Made by a program: the position numbers and the translations under genes
NCBI GenBank assembly: GCA_024684085.1
Contig: JAIKXM010000045.1
Span: 1-64,000, forward strand
Reading direction: 5' to 3'
From: Lachnospiraceae bacterium
GTDB lineage: Bacteria; Bacillota; Clostridia; Lachnospirales; Lachnospiraceae
Length of the DNA stretch: 64,000 bases
In this document: positions 1-9,837 of the stretch, one piece after another
How positions within the stretch are numbered: the stretch's first letter is position 1
Layout: each line of letters starts with the position of its first letter
Notes under the pieces: generated by a model
The model's database searches: none
What the model was told of the DNA's origin: nothing
Seen by the model: only the letters and a program-made list of their open reading frames with translations

Positions 1-321
1 ATTCAGCTCACCAAGTTCGCAGATCACCCTCCAGCTTTCAACTCCTGCCTTCCATTTTCCCATAAGATCGTCCGCCGTAAGTAAAAGATCGCTCTCCGAG
101 GTCTTGTACGGAAAATAGTCAAAGACCGCAGACCCTGAAATACTGCCGGTATACTCGTACTTTCCAAGCAGCAGATTTAAAAATGTGGTCTTTCCCTTCC
201 CGTTTCTTCCTATGAACCCAAGTTTCCAGTCTGTGTCTACGCTAAAAGATACATCTTCAAATATATTTTCAAAGCTTCCCTCGTAGCAAAAGGTGAGATT
301 TGAAACATTGATCTGTGCCAT
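1..321 (-). CDS. ABC-F family ATPase, N-terminal part (cut by window edge)
   Basis: The first 107 codons of an ATP-binding protein run off the left edge of the window. The Walker A motif GRNGKGKTT lies at residues 38-46, preceded by WKLGFI, as in duplicated-ATPase ABC-F proteins of the Lsa/Vga-like ribosome-protection type. No membrane segment is seen. The ATG at 321 follows AAGGGAG at good spacing. ABC-F proteins act on the ribosome E site as translation factors or antibiotic-protection factors; which of the two applies cannot be decided from this fragment. Confidence 0.8.
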   Translation of the reverse strand, partial: MAQINVSNLTFCYEGSFENIFEDVSFSVDTDWKLGFIGRNGKGKTTFLNLLLGKYEYTGSISGSAVFDYFPYKTSESDLLLTADDLMGKWKAGVESWRVICELGELN

Positions 322-351
322 ATTGCGTCACTCCCTTCGCTGCAACAAAAA

Positions 352-386
352 TGAGTCTGTCTTTTCATACGCCAAAAACAGACTCA
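352..386 (-). terminator. Intrinsic terminator behind the DUF711 gene
   Basis: A perfect 9-bp stem (352-360 with 378-386) is followed, in minus-strand reading, by TTTTTG. It lies between the stop of the DUF711 gene and the start of the ABC-F gene, so it closes the polA-to-DUF711 gene run. Confidence 0.7.
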
Positions 387-502
387 CACAAATAAACCTA
401 TTCATATACTTCTTCGTTTTTTTGCCAATCCACCGTTACTGTTCACAGGTGTCTGTCCGCTACAGGAAATATATTCACCGTAACGGCATTCTTTTTTATT
501 TA

Positions 503-1867
503 TCAGTTTTTGAATGAATGTATGGGAGCGGGTATCCTTCCTCCCCTGTTGACAAAATCAGAACAGTCAAATCCATTAACGGGCATAATGGGCGCATGTC
601 CCAGCAAGCCACCGAATTCGACATTATCTCCGACGCCTTTGCCGATAACGGGAATAACTCTTACAGCCGTAGTCTTCTGATTGATCATTCCAATGGCAAG
701 TTCATCGGCAATGATCCCTGATATGGTCGTATTGGGCGTATCTCCGGGGATCGCTATCATATCAAGTCCGACCGAACATACACATGTCATTGCCTCTAAC
801 TTCTCGATTGTAAGTGCTCCGGCATTAACGGCATCTATCATACCCTGATCCTCTGAAACGGGAATAAATGCACCGCTGAGACCTCCCACATAAGAAGAAG
901 CCATAACTCCGCCCTTCTTAACCTGATCGTTGAGAAGCGCCAGAGCCGCTGTTGTTCCCGGTGCTCCAGCATGTTCAAGTCCCATCTCACATAAGATATC
1001 GGCAACACTGTCACCGACTGCAGGTGTAGGTGCAAGCGAAAGATCCACTATACCGAAAGGAATGCCAAGCCTCTTGCTCGCCTCCTTGGCCACTATCTGA
1101 CCTACTCTGGTAACCTTAAAAGCGGTCTTTTTTATAGTCTCGCACAAAACCTCAAAAGATTCTCCTCTGACCTGCTCAAGCGCGTACTTTACAACACCGG
1201 GACCGGATACACCGACATTGATGATGGCATCCGCCTCGGTAACACCGTGAAAAGCTCCTGCCATAAACGGATTATCATCGGGAGCATTGCAGAGCACCAC
1301 AAGTTTGGTACATCCCAAAGAATCCTTTTCCTTAGTCTTCTCCGCCGTCTCCTTGATCACATCCCCCATAAGCCTTACGGCATCCATATTGATACCGGTC
1401 TTGGTCGAACCAAGATTGACCGAACTCATTATACGGTCAGTTGATGCAAGCGCATCGGGTATGGATCTTATCAGCATCTCCTCAGCCGGTGTCATACCCT
1501 TAGCCACAAGAGCGCTGTAACCTCCGATAAAATTAACTCCGACCGCCTTAGCCGCCTTATCCAGAGTCAGCGCGATGGATACAAAGTCATCCGTTGACTT
1601 GCAGGCAGCACCTCCGATAAGTGCTATGGGAGTTACGGATATACGCTTGTTAACAATGGGAATACCGAATTCCGTCGAGATATCCTCTCCTACTTTTACC
1701 AGATCCCTGGCATAAGAAGTTATCTTATTGTATATCTTATCATTCAGTACCTTAATATCAGAATCGATGCAGTCCAAAAGGCTGATACCAAGCGTGATGG
1801 TACGGACATCGAGATTCTCCTTCTCCACCATCTTATTGGTCTCTGCAACTTCATATATATTGATCAT
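503..1867 (-). CDS. DUF711 (UPF0210, PFL family) protein
   Basis: A 454-residue soluble protein that matches the PFL/DUF711 (UPF0210) family across its full length. Recognisable stretches are the Gly-rich core near [11 protein letters not shown], the segment [17 protein letters not shown], and the C-terminal [14 protein letters not shown]. The biochemical role of the family is not established. It directly follows a small ACT-domain gene; this pair is conserved in many Firmicutes and Archaea, which suggests that the ACT protein senses a ligand for it (inference). An AAAGGA site lies upstream of the ATG. Confidence 0.9.
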   Translation of the reverse strand: MINIYEVAETNKMVEKENLDVRTITLGISLLDCIDSDIKVLNDKIYNKITSYARDLVKVGEDISTEFGIPIVNKRISVTPIALIGGAACKSTDDFVSIALTLDKAAKAVGVNFIGGYSALVAKGMTPAEEMLIRSIPDALASTDRIMSSVNLGSTKTGINMDAVRLMGDVIKETAEKTKEKDSLGCTKLVVLCNAPDDNPFMAGAFHGVTEADAIINVGVSGPGVVKYALEQVRGESFEVLCETIKKTAFKVTRVGQIVAKEASKRLGIPFGIVDLSLAPTPAVGDSVADILCEMGLEHAGAPGTTAALALLNDQVKKGGVMASSYVGGLSGAFIPVSEDQGMIDAVNAGALTIEKLEAMTCVCSVGLDMIAIPGDTPNTTISGIIADELAIGMINQKTTAVRVIPVIGKGVGDNVEFGGLLGHAPIMPVNGFDCSDFVNRGGRIPAPIHSFKN

Positions 1868-1937
1868 TATTCAACCATTCCTTTCGCTTTGCTTGCGTAC
1901 AGACATATCTGTATATCGCCTGTAATCTGTCGTCGCC

Positions 1938-2210
1938 TTATATTCTGTGCATTGCGCTGAAAATATCCTCAGACTGACACTTGATCTGTACGCCGATCTC
2001 CTCGCCAAGAGCCGTAAGCTCGGCAGAGATATCGCCAAAAGCCTTATTTGCACCGGACATATCAGTGATCATCATCATATTGAACCATCCCTGTACGATG
2101 GTCTGTGAGATATCCAGTATATTAATGCCGTTATCGGCAAGATAAGTACACACCTTAGCTATGATACCGACTGTATCCATTCCAACTACTGTAATTATTG
2201 TCTTTTTCAT
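1938..2210 (-). CDS. ACT domain protein (UPF0237 family)
   Basis: A 90-residue single ACT domain, starting MKKTIITVVGMDTVGIIA. The strand-helix pattern GIIAKVCTYLADNGINILD is typical of glycine-cleavage-repressor-like ACT proteins. An in-frame ATG lies 12 bases further upstream, but the ATG at 2210 is preceded by GGAG at ideal spacing, so the shorter start is chosen. It presumably binds an amino acid or other small effector. It is cotranscribed with the DUF711 gene that follows and with the metallo-beta-lactamase gene before it. Confidence 0.85.
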   Translation of the reverse strand: MKKTIITVVGMDTVGIIAKVCTYLADNGINILDISQTIVQGWFNMMMITDMSGANKAFGDISAELTALGEEIGVQIKCQSEDIFSAMHRI

Positions 2211-2237
2211 GATCTTCTCCATTTTTTTATTAATATT

Positions 2238-3035
2238 TCAGGCTTCGAATATTCCGGTAGGTTCGCCCGGCTTAGCCACTACCATGTTAAAATCATCCGC
2301 ACTGTAGGGATTGTCACCCATATCGATCTCCATCCTCACCGCCTCATAGGCAAGTGCCGGATAATTATTCTCTTTGCTCAGATGCCCGAGAATAATGGTA
2401 CGGAGACCGTCATGTAACACCTCACACAGAAGCTTCCCTGCCATCTCATTGGACAGATGTCCCGCATCCGACAATATCCTACGCTTCAACTGATAAGGAT
2501 AAGGTCCCGTCTCCAGCATACGGATATCATGGTTGGCTTCCAGAAGCATGACATCCATACCTTTCAGTGCCTCAACGATATGATCGTCAAAGGTTCCGAG
2601 ATCGGTAGCGACTGCAATGCTCTTGCCATCATTACGAAGGATATAAGCAACCGAGCATGCCGCATCATGAGATGTCTTGATCACGGTCACTTCGATATCA
2701 CCTATCATGAATACCTCATCCGGATCTACAGGACAGAACTCATCGGTATCGATCTTACCGAGATATCCGCAATTCTCAATATAATCAAGAGTTGCATCCG
2801 TGCCATATACCCTCGTGGGGTATTTCCTCTCGAAGACACCGAGCCCCGATATATGATCCGAATGCTCATGTGTGATAAGAACCGCATCTATACTGTCAGG
2901 ACTAACGCCGACATAATCCAGTCCCTCTTCTATCCTCTTCTTACTGACACCCGTGTCAATTATTATATGTGTTGAATCGGTTCCCACGTACACGCAGTTA
3001 CCGCTGCTTCCGCTCGCTATAGGACAGATGATCAT
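2238..3035 (-). CDS. Metallo-beta-lactamase fold hydrolase, YycJ/WalJ-like
   Basis: A cytoplasmic MBL-fold protein of 265 residues. The metal-binding motif HEHSDH is at residues 56-61, and a later conserved stretch reads LLEANHD. The opening SGSSGNCVYV is characteristic of the YycJ/WalJ group, linked in other Firmicutes to DNA exonuclease or repair activity and to cell-wall and division coordination. The ATG overlaps the stop of the upstream FtsA-like gene as ATGA, implying translational coupling. A TTG start three codons earlier, close to GAGG, is the alternative. Confidence 0.85.
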   Translation of the reverse strand: MIICPIASGSSGNCVYVGTDSTHIIIDTGVSKKRIEEGLDYVGVSPDSIDAVLITHEHSDHISGLGVFERKYPTRVYGTDATLDYIENCGYLGKIDTDEFCPVDPDEVFMIGDIEVTVIKTSHDAACSVAYILRNDGKSIAVATDLGTFDDHIVEALKGMDVMLLEANHDIRMLETGPYPYQLKRRILSDAGHLSNEMAGKLLCEVLHDGLRTIILGHLSKENNYPALAYEAVRMEIDMGDNPYSADDFNMVVAKPGEPTGIFEA

Positions 3036-5290
3036 TTTTTCCAATATACCTCTATAACTGAATTTTCCTGAAGCGGTTCCATATACTGAGCAGGTCTTCC
3101 GTTCAAAGTTGTGATGACCGTTCCCTGAGGATGCGAAAGATCAAAATCTATAAAATCAAACACATCCACGAAGACATACGATGACTTACCGCTCAGCGTA
3201 ACTACTTTGCCATTGACTACAACATGACAATCGACCTGATTGTTCCTGGGTGAAGCCGAATGTCTCCTGCCATGAGAAGCCGATGAAGAGCTCTTCTTCT
3301 CCTCACCCTTATCACTCTGCTCTTCCTGTGAAAAATCAGAGGCATTGGCATTCTCACCGCTTGTATCAGTATCGACAGCCTCGTCCGATCCGTTTCCGGC
3401 CGTATCCTCGCCGAACAATTCTTCATAAGAATCCCCATTCGCATAAGAATCGCCGCTCTCATAAGGATCGCCGTCCTCATCAGATCCTGCCCCGTCTTCA
3501 TCATCCGAAGAAAGATTGTCATACTGCATACGCGTATATGAGTCATCGCGTAATTCCCATCTAACCGAGAAATTCTCATATACCCTGGTATCAGGTTTGG
3601 CAGGTTCATTATTGACCATGGGAACACTTCCCGGAACCACATCTATCTCCATCAGAGTTACTATCTGATCGACCAGCATATAATCAAGTATCTCTATGAC
3701 ATCACCGTCATTGATAGAGTAATACTCAGACTGGATCTTGCCGTTAACCGTAGCGAACTTCGGCAGATCCACACTGATACCGTTGACATTCACCTTAATA
3801 AAAGCCTTATATTCGCCAAGGTCACCGATCGTTGCATGTGCAGGTTCGCCCGGCTGTGACTCCACCACTTCTATTATATCATTCTCTTTAACTGCGGTAT
3901 GAAGATTGGCAGGCTGTGAATTAACCTTAATGACAGCAGGTTCACCCATTGTTCCTCTTATCATCTTAATCGTTCCGTTAACGGTAAAGTTAAGCTCCTT
4001 ACCGCTCTTAGGGAAGAGACTGCTGCTGGGGAAATCTGTCTGCATAGCCGCATCCATAACAGTCAGATTGCTGTTATCATATAGTTTTATCTTTGATCCG
4101 TTGAAATTAACGAATATAAAGTTATTACTCTCTTCGTAGAAGCTTAAGGCAATACCTATAGGCGTTACAAGCAGCGAATTGATCTCAAGGTCGGTATTCT
4201 CGAAGATGATATCGTTCATAACTTCTTTGCCCCTGAGCGCAACTCTGTTCTCGGGAAGCGAGAGCTTCTCTGCCAACATTTTGGTATAGCCGGGGATCAC
4301 ACCACCGCCGCCTACCACAAAGACAGCGCCCACACTTTTTCCACCGTTAAGTTCCATTATCTTATCGGCTGCGAGTGTTGCCATCCTATCCACATCATCA
4401 TGAACGGCCTCAGCCAATTCTTCCTTTGTGATAGTCATCGGAAGTCCCATGATATCTTCATATTCGATCACATCATCCGTATCGCCCTTACGCTTGATCT
4501 CTTCAGCCGTATTGAAGTCAACCATGCAATGATGAGCTATGCTCTCCGTAAGGCTGTCGCCTGCTGTCGGGATCATACCGAATGCTATGATGGAACCGTC
4601 CTTGGTGATGGAGATATCGGAAGTTCCGGCTCCGACATCGACAAGAGCTATATTAAGAAGTCTGAATCTCTCAGGTATCGCAAGATTTATAGCAGCTATA
4701 GGCTCCAATGTAACATTACTTACTTCAAGTCCCGCAAGTTCAACGGCTCTGTAGAGACCGTTAACAACGTCATCAGGAAGGAAGGTCGCGATCATATCGA
4801 CACCGATAGTCATTGCCTTGTGTTCCACCAGGCTGTTCATCGGAAAATCATTCAGATAATACTTAACAACACTGCTTCCTACACAATAGAATCTTGTATC
4901 CGTATTATTCTCATCAAGGAACTTCTTATATGCATCCTCGATAGCGATCGAATGAAGATCATACACATCCTCTTCCTGGATTATCCTGTCTTCCTGGAAC
5001 TTAACCTCGGAATGAGTCTGCATCGTCTTGAGCACACGTCCGGCTGCAGCGATACATGCCTTGTTAAGCTTCGAACCTATCTGTTTCTCAAGTCTCTCCT
5101 TAACTTCCTTTATAGTAGCCGCAACCTGACCGATATCATGTATCTGACCGTCAAGCATGGCTCTCGTCTCGTGTTCCTTATTGCACTGAGCGATGACCAC
5201 GAACTTCTTGCCACTCTTATATCCCACGGTTCCGACTATACTTCTGGTTCCGATATCCAATCCAAATACAAGTTGTCTTTTTTCACCCAT
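3032..5290 (-). CDS. FtsA/PilM-like actin-fold protein with long C-terminal extension
   Basis: A 752-residue protein. Residues 1-385 have an FtsA-type actin ATPase fold: phosphate-1 motif LDIGTRS at 11-17, phosphate-2 VDVGAGTSD at 217-225, and adenosine motif VVGGGGVIPG at 325-334. FtsA is usually about 420 residues. Here about 365 further residues follow: several short beta-rich modules (roughly 390-575, repeatedly containing VNG), a very acidic Ser/Asp/Glu/Gly linker (about 593-668), and a last VNG-containing module (686-752). No clear amphipathic membrane helix is seen at the end. It lies 4 bases after polA and is coupled to the MBL gene. A role in division or shape is likely, but its partners are unknown. 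Confidence 0.85.
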   Translation of the reverse strand: MGEKRQLVFGLDIGTRSIVGTVGYKSGKKFVVIAQCNKEHETRAMLDGQIHDIGQVAATIKEVKERLEKQIGSKLNKACIAAAGRVLKTMQTHSEVKFQEDRIIQEEDVYDLHSIAIEDAYKKFLDENNTDTRFYCVGSSVVKYYLNDFPMNSLVEHKAMTIGVDMIATFLPDDVVNGLYRAVELAGLEVSNVTLEPIAAINLAIPERFRLLNIALVDVGAGTSDISITKDGSIIAFGMIPTAGDSLTESIAHHCMVDFNTAEEIKRKGDTDDVIEYEDIMGLPMTITKEELAEAVHDDVDRMATLAADKIMELNGGKSVGAVFVVGGGGVIPGYTKMLAEKLSLPENRVALRGKEVMNDIIFENTDLEINSLLVTPIGIALSFYEESNNFIFVNFNGSKIKLYDNSNLTVMDAAMQTDFPSSSLFPKSGKELNFTVNGTIKMIRGTMGEPAVIKVNSQPANLHTAVKENDIIEVVESQPGEPAHATIGDLGEYKAFIKVNVNGISVDLPKFATVNGKIQSEYYSINDGDVIEILDYMLVDQIVTLMEIDVVPGSVPMVNNEPAKPDTRVYENFSVRWELRDDSYTRMQYDNLSSDDEDGAGSDEDGDPYESGDSYANGDSYEELFGEDTAGNGSDEAVDTDTSGENANASDFSQEEQSDKGEEKKSSSSASHGRRHSASPRNNQVDCHVVVNGKVVTLSGKSSYVFVDVFDFIDFDLSHPQGTVITTLNGRPAQYMEPLQENSVIEVYWKK

Positions 5291-5294
5291 AATA

Positions 5295-7928
5295 TTACTT
5301 CACCTCATACCAGTCGCTTCCGTCATGAATGTCAACTTCCAGATCCACCTTTAATCTGGCGGCGTTGACCATGCATCTGCCAAGTATCTCTTTCGCTCTG
5401 TCAAGGTCACCGACAGCCACTTCCAACAGAAGTTCATCGTGCACCTGTATCAGAATATCCGCATCTATTCCGGACTCTTTGATCTCCTTATACAGATCGA
5501 TCATAGCTATCTTCATGATATCCGCCGCAGTTCCCTGCAAAGGAGAATTCATGGCGACACGCTCGCCAAACTGGCGTACCATGTAATTACTGTTCTTAAG
5601 TTCAGGTATCGGTCTTCTCCTGCCATATTCGGTAGTGACATATCCGTCCTTGACCGCCTGCCGGACACAGTTATCAAGATAACTCTTAACACCGGGATAA
5701 GTCTTAAAATAATCCTCTATATACTGCATGGCTTCTTTCCTGCTTATTCCGAGATCCTGAGATAAGCCGAAAGAACTTATGCCGTACACCAGGCCGAAGT
5801 TAACAGCCTTGGCATCTCTTCTCTGAGATGCGGTAACCTCCTCAAACGACACCCCAAACACCCTGGAAGCCGTAAGTCTGTGTATATCCGCTTCAGACTT
5901 ATAGGCTTTGATCAGTTCTTCATCTCCTGACATATGCGCCAGAAGTCTTAATTCTATCTGTGAGTAATCCGCATCCAGGAAAACATAACCGTCCTTAGGT
6001 ACGAAACACTTCCTGATCAGTCTTCCCTGTTCCGTACGAATGGGAATATTCTGTAAGTTCGGCTCAGTTGAGCTGATACGTCCTGTAGCCGTAACGGTCT
6101 GATTGAAGGTGGTATGTATCCTTCCGTCTTCTCTGATACATGCCGCCAGTCCATCGGCATATGTACTCTTAAGCTTACTTAATCCTCTGTATTCGAGGAT
6201 ATCCTTAACTATCTCATTATCCGGCGCCAGCTTCTCAAGAACATCCGCGGCCGTTGAATAACCGCTCTTCGTCTTCTTACCTCCGGTCAGTCCCAGCTTC
6301 TCGAACAAGATCTCGCCCAACTGCTTGGGAGACTGTATATTGAACTCTGTACCTGCCAGTTCATATATGGCCTTCTCAAGTTCCGTGATCCTGATATTAA
6401 GATCTCTTCCGTACTCTTCGAGCTTATTGCGATCCGCCTTTATACCGGTCTTCTCCATGCTGTGAAGAACCCTGCAAAGCGGAAGCTCTATATCCCTGTA
6501 TATGCCTTCCATCTTGGATTCAGCTATTCTTCCGGATATAAGAGGCATGGCATCCCATAATACCTCTGCCCTGATCCCAATAAAATCAGAGATCTTATCC
6601 TGCATTCCCAAGATACAATCGGCCATACGTGTCTTGCCGAATATATCTGCAGATGACAATAACGGCATATCGAGATATTCATTGGCCACATCTTCTATCT
6701 CATAATCCGACTTAAGCGGATTATTAAGATAAGCTCCGATCAGAACATCATCTGCCCTGTCGATATCTATACTGTCTACATAAGACATCCATTTCTTAAT
6801 ATCGAAATAAACTGTTCTTACCCTTGAGACCAGACCTGATATCTTATCATAGAGATAAGGTTCAGTGATCATCATAAAGCATAAGAACACGTATGTATCC
6901 TTACCGTCGCACAAACCTATTCCGATCAGTTCATCCTTCTCAAACCTGCTGTATATACTGATCCTGTCTGCTTCTTCCAGTCTTGCAAAACAATTATCGC
7001 CTTCATCAGTATCCTGTATGATATGTATATTACGCCTTGATACAGTTGTTGCTACAGACTCCTTACTGTCAAAATACTTCATAAGACTCTTAAATCCATG
7101 CCTTACGAACAATTCCCTGGAAGCATCATTAAAGAAATCACCTATCTGCAGATCGTCCATTGTGACACCTGTGTCACAATCCGTCTTAATAGTGGCCAGT
7201 TCCTTACTTAGATACGCAAGTTCCTTATTCTCTTCGAGATTCCTGTGGAGTGCCGGCTTCGTGATCTCTCCCAGGTGTTCGTACACGCCGTCCAGATCAC
7301 CGAAGCTTACAAGAAGGCTTATCGCGGTCTTTTCTCCGACCTTGGGAACTCCCGGGATATTGTCGGATGAATCTCCCATAAGCGCCTTAAGATCGATTAT
7401 GCCGGAAGGCTTAAGCTGGTAAGTGCTTAACACATCGCTCGCATAATAGGTCACTGTCTCGGTCTTACCGCCTTTTGTCTTAGGAATACATATCTTGATC
7501 TTATCGGTAGCTATCTGCAGAAGATCCCTGTCTCCGGACACGAGACTTACCTCAAATCCTTCCTTCTCTGCCTTCCTGGCAAGAGATCCGAGAATATCAT
7601 CCGCTTCCCAGCCCGGATGCTCTACCGTTACGATATTCATGGCATGAAGCAGATCCTTGAGCATCGGAACCTGTTCATGAAGCTCGGCAGGCATCGGCTT
7701 TCTTGTGCCTTTGTACGCCTCATACATCTCATGCCTGAAAGTCTTTGCCTTAACATCAAAGGCCACACATATATGATCTGGCTTCTCCTCATCAAGGAAT
7801 CTGAACATGATATTAAGAAAACCGTATATGGCATTGGTATGTTCACCGTGCACATTGGTCATCTCCGGCATACCGTAGAATGCCCTGTTTATTATACTGT
7901 GTCCGTCAATTAATAAAAGTCTGCTCAC
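5295..7928 (-). CDS. polA: DNA polymerase I
   Basis: An 877-residue family A polymerase for gap filling and Okazaki fragment processing. The N-terminal 5'-3' exonuclease domain (MSRLLLIDGHSIINRAFYG) is complete. The middle 3'-5' exonuclease-like domain lacks the usual acidic catalytic set, as in Bacillus-type enzymes, so proofreading is probably absent. The C-terminal polymerase shows motif A DADYSQIELR, the O-helix region RRDAKAVNFGLVYG, and motif C QVHDELLLE. The start is GTG. It is the first gene of the run that continues into the FtsA-like, MBL, ACT and DUF711 genes. Confidence 0.97.
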   Translation of the reverse strand: MSRLLLIDGHSIINRAFYGMPEMTNVHGEHTNAIYGFLNIMFRFLDEEKPDHICVAFDVKAKTFRHEMYEAYKGTRKPMPAELHEQVPMLKDLLHAMNIVTVEHPGWEADDILGSLARKAEKEGFEVSLVSGDRDLLQIATDKIKICIPKTKGGKTETVTYYASDVLSTYQLKPSGIIDLKALMGDSSDNIPGVPKVGEKTAISLLVSFGDLDGVYEHLGEITKPALHRNLEENKELAYLSKELATIKTDCDTGVTMDDLQIGDFFNDASRELFVRHGFKSLMKYFDSKESVATTVSRRNIHIIQDTDEGDNCFARLEEADRISIYSRFEKDELIGIGLCDGKDTYVFLCFMMITEPYLYDKISGLVSRVRTVYFDIKKWMSYVDSIDIDRADDVLIGAYLNNPLKSDYEIEDVANEYLDMPLLSSADIFGKTRMADCILGMQDKISDFIGIRAEVLWDAMPLISGRIAESKMEGIYRDIELPLCRVLHSMEKTGIKADRNKLEEYGRDLNIRITELEKAIYELAGTEFNIQSPKQLGEILFEKLGLTGGKKTKSGYSTAADVLEKLAPDNEIVKDILEYRGLSKLKSTYADGLAACIREDGRIHTTFNQTVTATGRISSTEPNLQNIPIRTEQGRLIRKCFVPKDGYVFLDADYSQIELRLLAHMSGDEELIKAYKSEADIHRLTASRVFGVSFEEVTASQRRDAKAVNFGLVYGISSFGLSQDLGISRKEAMQYIEDYFKTYPGVKSYLDNCVRQAVKDGYVTTEYGRRRPIPELKNSNYMVRQFGERVAMNSPLQGTAADIMKIAMIDLYKEIKESGIDADILIQVHDELLLEVAVGDLDRAKEILGRCMVNAARLKVDLEVDIHDGSDWYEVK

Positions 7929-8093
7929 CTGTCTACCTGTCTATCGTATTATTAGTCACTCCCGCTGTGTTCCCCGGATCGCTCGTAACCTTCTCCGCTC
8001 GGCTACCTGATGGATCACATCCATAATCCGCTTCGCCGGGCAAGGTTATGGCCACATCCGGAAGTCCGATATCTGTATGCCCGATATGCCCGC

Positions 8094-8441
8094 TCAGAAA
8101 TTAACCAGCACCAGAGTAAGTATGAAGATCACCGCGATCACGGCAATGCCTTCCATACAGTATATGATCAGATTGCCGATCCTCTTACGCTTAAGCATTC
8201 TCTTATGCTCTTCTACCTTCCCGGCCAGTTCACCGCTAAGATTGAAGTCCGCGGCATCTTCAAGCCTTGCAATACCTTCCTTAACAAGGAACTGGATCTG
8301 CAATTCTTCGTTACATTCATCGCAAGTCTCAAAATGTTCCAGAAACCCCGGCATCTGTCTGTCCGGAAGTTCATCTTCAAGGAATCTCGGTATTGCTACG
8401 GCAAATTCCTTGCAATTCATCTTAATCTTCTTACGCATCAT
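8094..8441 (-). CDS. Small membrane protein with anti-sigma-like zinc finger
   Basis: A 115-residue protein. The N-terminal half has a Cys near residue 10 and the HFETCDECNEEL signature of the putative zinc-finger (zf-HC2) domain seen in anti-sigma factors. A single membrane helix covers about residues 88-113 (IIYCMEGIAVIAVIFIL). It lies directly behind hisS, whose stop sits in the same AAAGGA stretch that serves as its ribosome binding site. No cognate ECF sigma gene is adjacent, so the partner is unknown. Confidence 0.75.
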   Translation of the reverse strand: MMRKKIKMNCKEFAVAIPRFLEDELPDRQMPGFLEHFETCDECNEELQIQFLVKEGIARLEDAADFNLSGELAGKVEEHKRMLKRKRIGNLIIYCMEGIAVIAVIFILTLVLVNF

Positions 8442-8450
8442 TCCGATCCT

Positions 8451-9713
8451 TTATTTCAGAGGATCTCTGTAGAAATCCTTAAACTCTTTATAGCCCTGTG
8501 ACTCAAGCTGTTCTTTCTGGAATTTCTTATTCTTATTCATTCGGCTTACAAGAACCTGCTTGCCCTCAAGGCGTAATGCTGCCGCCTCCTGCATAATGGT
8601 GCACATTCTGTCTGTCGGCATATTCTTCTCTATAAGAAAAGCAACCTTTTCCTTCTCATCCGGGAGCTCGAATCCGTTCTCAAGCAGCAGAAGCACTATC
8701 CTCTCGAATCCTATGGAGAAACCGCAAGCCGGAGTATCCTGTCCCGTGAACTTGCCCACCATAAGATCGTAACGGCCACCGCCTCCGCAACTACCGCCAA
8801 ATTCAGGGATAGCTATCTCGAATATTGTTCCGGTATAATAACTCATTCCTCTTACAAGAGTGGGATCAAAGACAATATCGAATTTGGCAGCCTTTGTTGC
8901 CTCAACAGTCGACATGATCTCCGAAAGAGATTCCTTAACCTCACTGTCAAGATAATCTCCAAGCTCATCGGCAATATACTGCAAGCCGTTTTCCTTATTC
9001 TCTTCCACTCCTTTAAAAAGAGCGAGATATTTATCGGCTGAGCCTTCGGCAAATCCGTGAGCGATCAGATCCTCACGAACACCGTTTGGCCCGATCTTAT
9101 CCATCTTATCAAGTATGATAAATACCTCATCCAGACTCTCTTCCGGGAATCCTGCAAAAAGCGCCATGGCCTTAAGCAGCTTTCTCTCATTGATCCTTAT
9201 CTCAAAGTTCTCGAAACCAAGTCTTCCAAGTGTCGTCGTAGTGGCTGTGATAAGCTCGATCTCCGCAAGATTGGTAGCCTCTCCCAGAATATCTATATCA
9301 CACTGATAGAACTGACGATAACGTCCTCTCTGAGGACGATCTGCCCTCCATACCGGTCCTATCTGAAGTGCCTTAAAAGGACTTGGAAGCGAAGCTGCAT
9401 TGTTGGAATAGAATCTTACCAGCGGAACAGTAAGATCGTATCTTAAACCGTTATCGACAAGATCGTTCTCTTCCTTGGCAGCCTCCATATTCAGCTTATC
9501 TCCCCTCTTAAGTATCTTGAAGATAAGCTTCTCATTCTCACCGCCGGCCTTACAGTTAAGATTGTCAATATTCTCAACACAGGGGGTCTCAATAGGTGTG
9601 AATCCAAATTCCGAATATGTATCCTTGATGACACGGATGACATAATCTCTTATCTTCATCTCCTGGGGTAATATATCTTTCATGCCCGTTGTGGGCTTTT
9701 TACTCAATGCCAT
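8451..9713 (-). CDS. hisS: Histidyl-tRNA synthetase
   Basis: A 420-residue class II aminoacyl-tRNA synthetase that charges tRNA-His. Class II motif 2 (QIGPVWRADRPQRGRYRQF) and the histidine-specific segments LVRGMSYYTGTIFE and GGGGRYDLM are clear, and a C-terminal anticodon-binding domain is present. The ATG at 9713 (MALSKKP) is preceded by GAGGAG at ideal spacing, so the 5-residue longer reading is rejected. The upstream gap (9714-9837) has no T-box-like leader that could be recognised. Confidence 0.96.
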   Translation of the reverse strand: MALSKKPTTGMKDILPQEMKIRDYVIRVIKDTYSEFGFTPIETPCVENIDNLNCKAGGENEKLIFKILKRGDKLNMEAAKEENDLVDNGLRYDLTVPLVRFYSNNAASLPSPFKALQIGPVWRADRPQRGRYRQFYQCDIDILGEATNLAEIELITATTTTLGRLGFENFEIRINERKLLKAMALFAGFPEESLDEVFIILDKMDKIGPNGVREDLIAHGFAEGSADKYLALFKGVEENKENGLQYIADELGDYLDSEVKESLSEIMSTVEATKAAKFDIVFDPTLVRGMSYYTGTIFEIAIPEFGGSCGGGGRYDLMVGKFTGQDTPACGFSIGFERIVLLLLENGFELPDEKEKVAFLIEKNMPTDRMCTIMQEAAALRLEGKQVLVSRMNKNKKFQKEQLESQGYKEFKDFYRDPLK

Positions 9714-9837
9714 AATAACTCCTCTCATATTCGTACACTAATGCTTAACTAATTAATTGTACTATATTTTATCTGTCTGCGAAAGCCTTCATTGCTCAAT
9801 TTCATATACGCAGAATTCTCTTGCGCACAGAACCTGC

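Noticed and set aside
4400-5368. 322-codon plus-strand open frame
   Set aside because: Antisense to the FtsA-like gene; no ribosome binding site and no protein-like motif. It is a shadow of minus-strand codon use.
9714-9837. T-box or other riboswitch upstream of hisS
   Set aside because: The leader is only about 120 bases, with no T-box core sequence or terminator/antiterminator pair visible.
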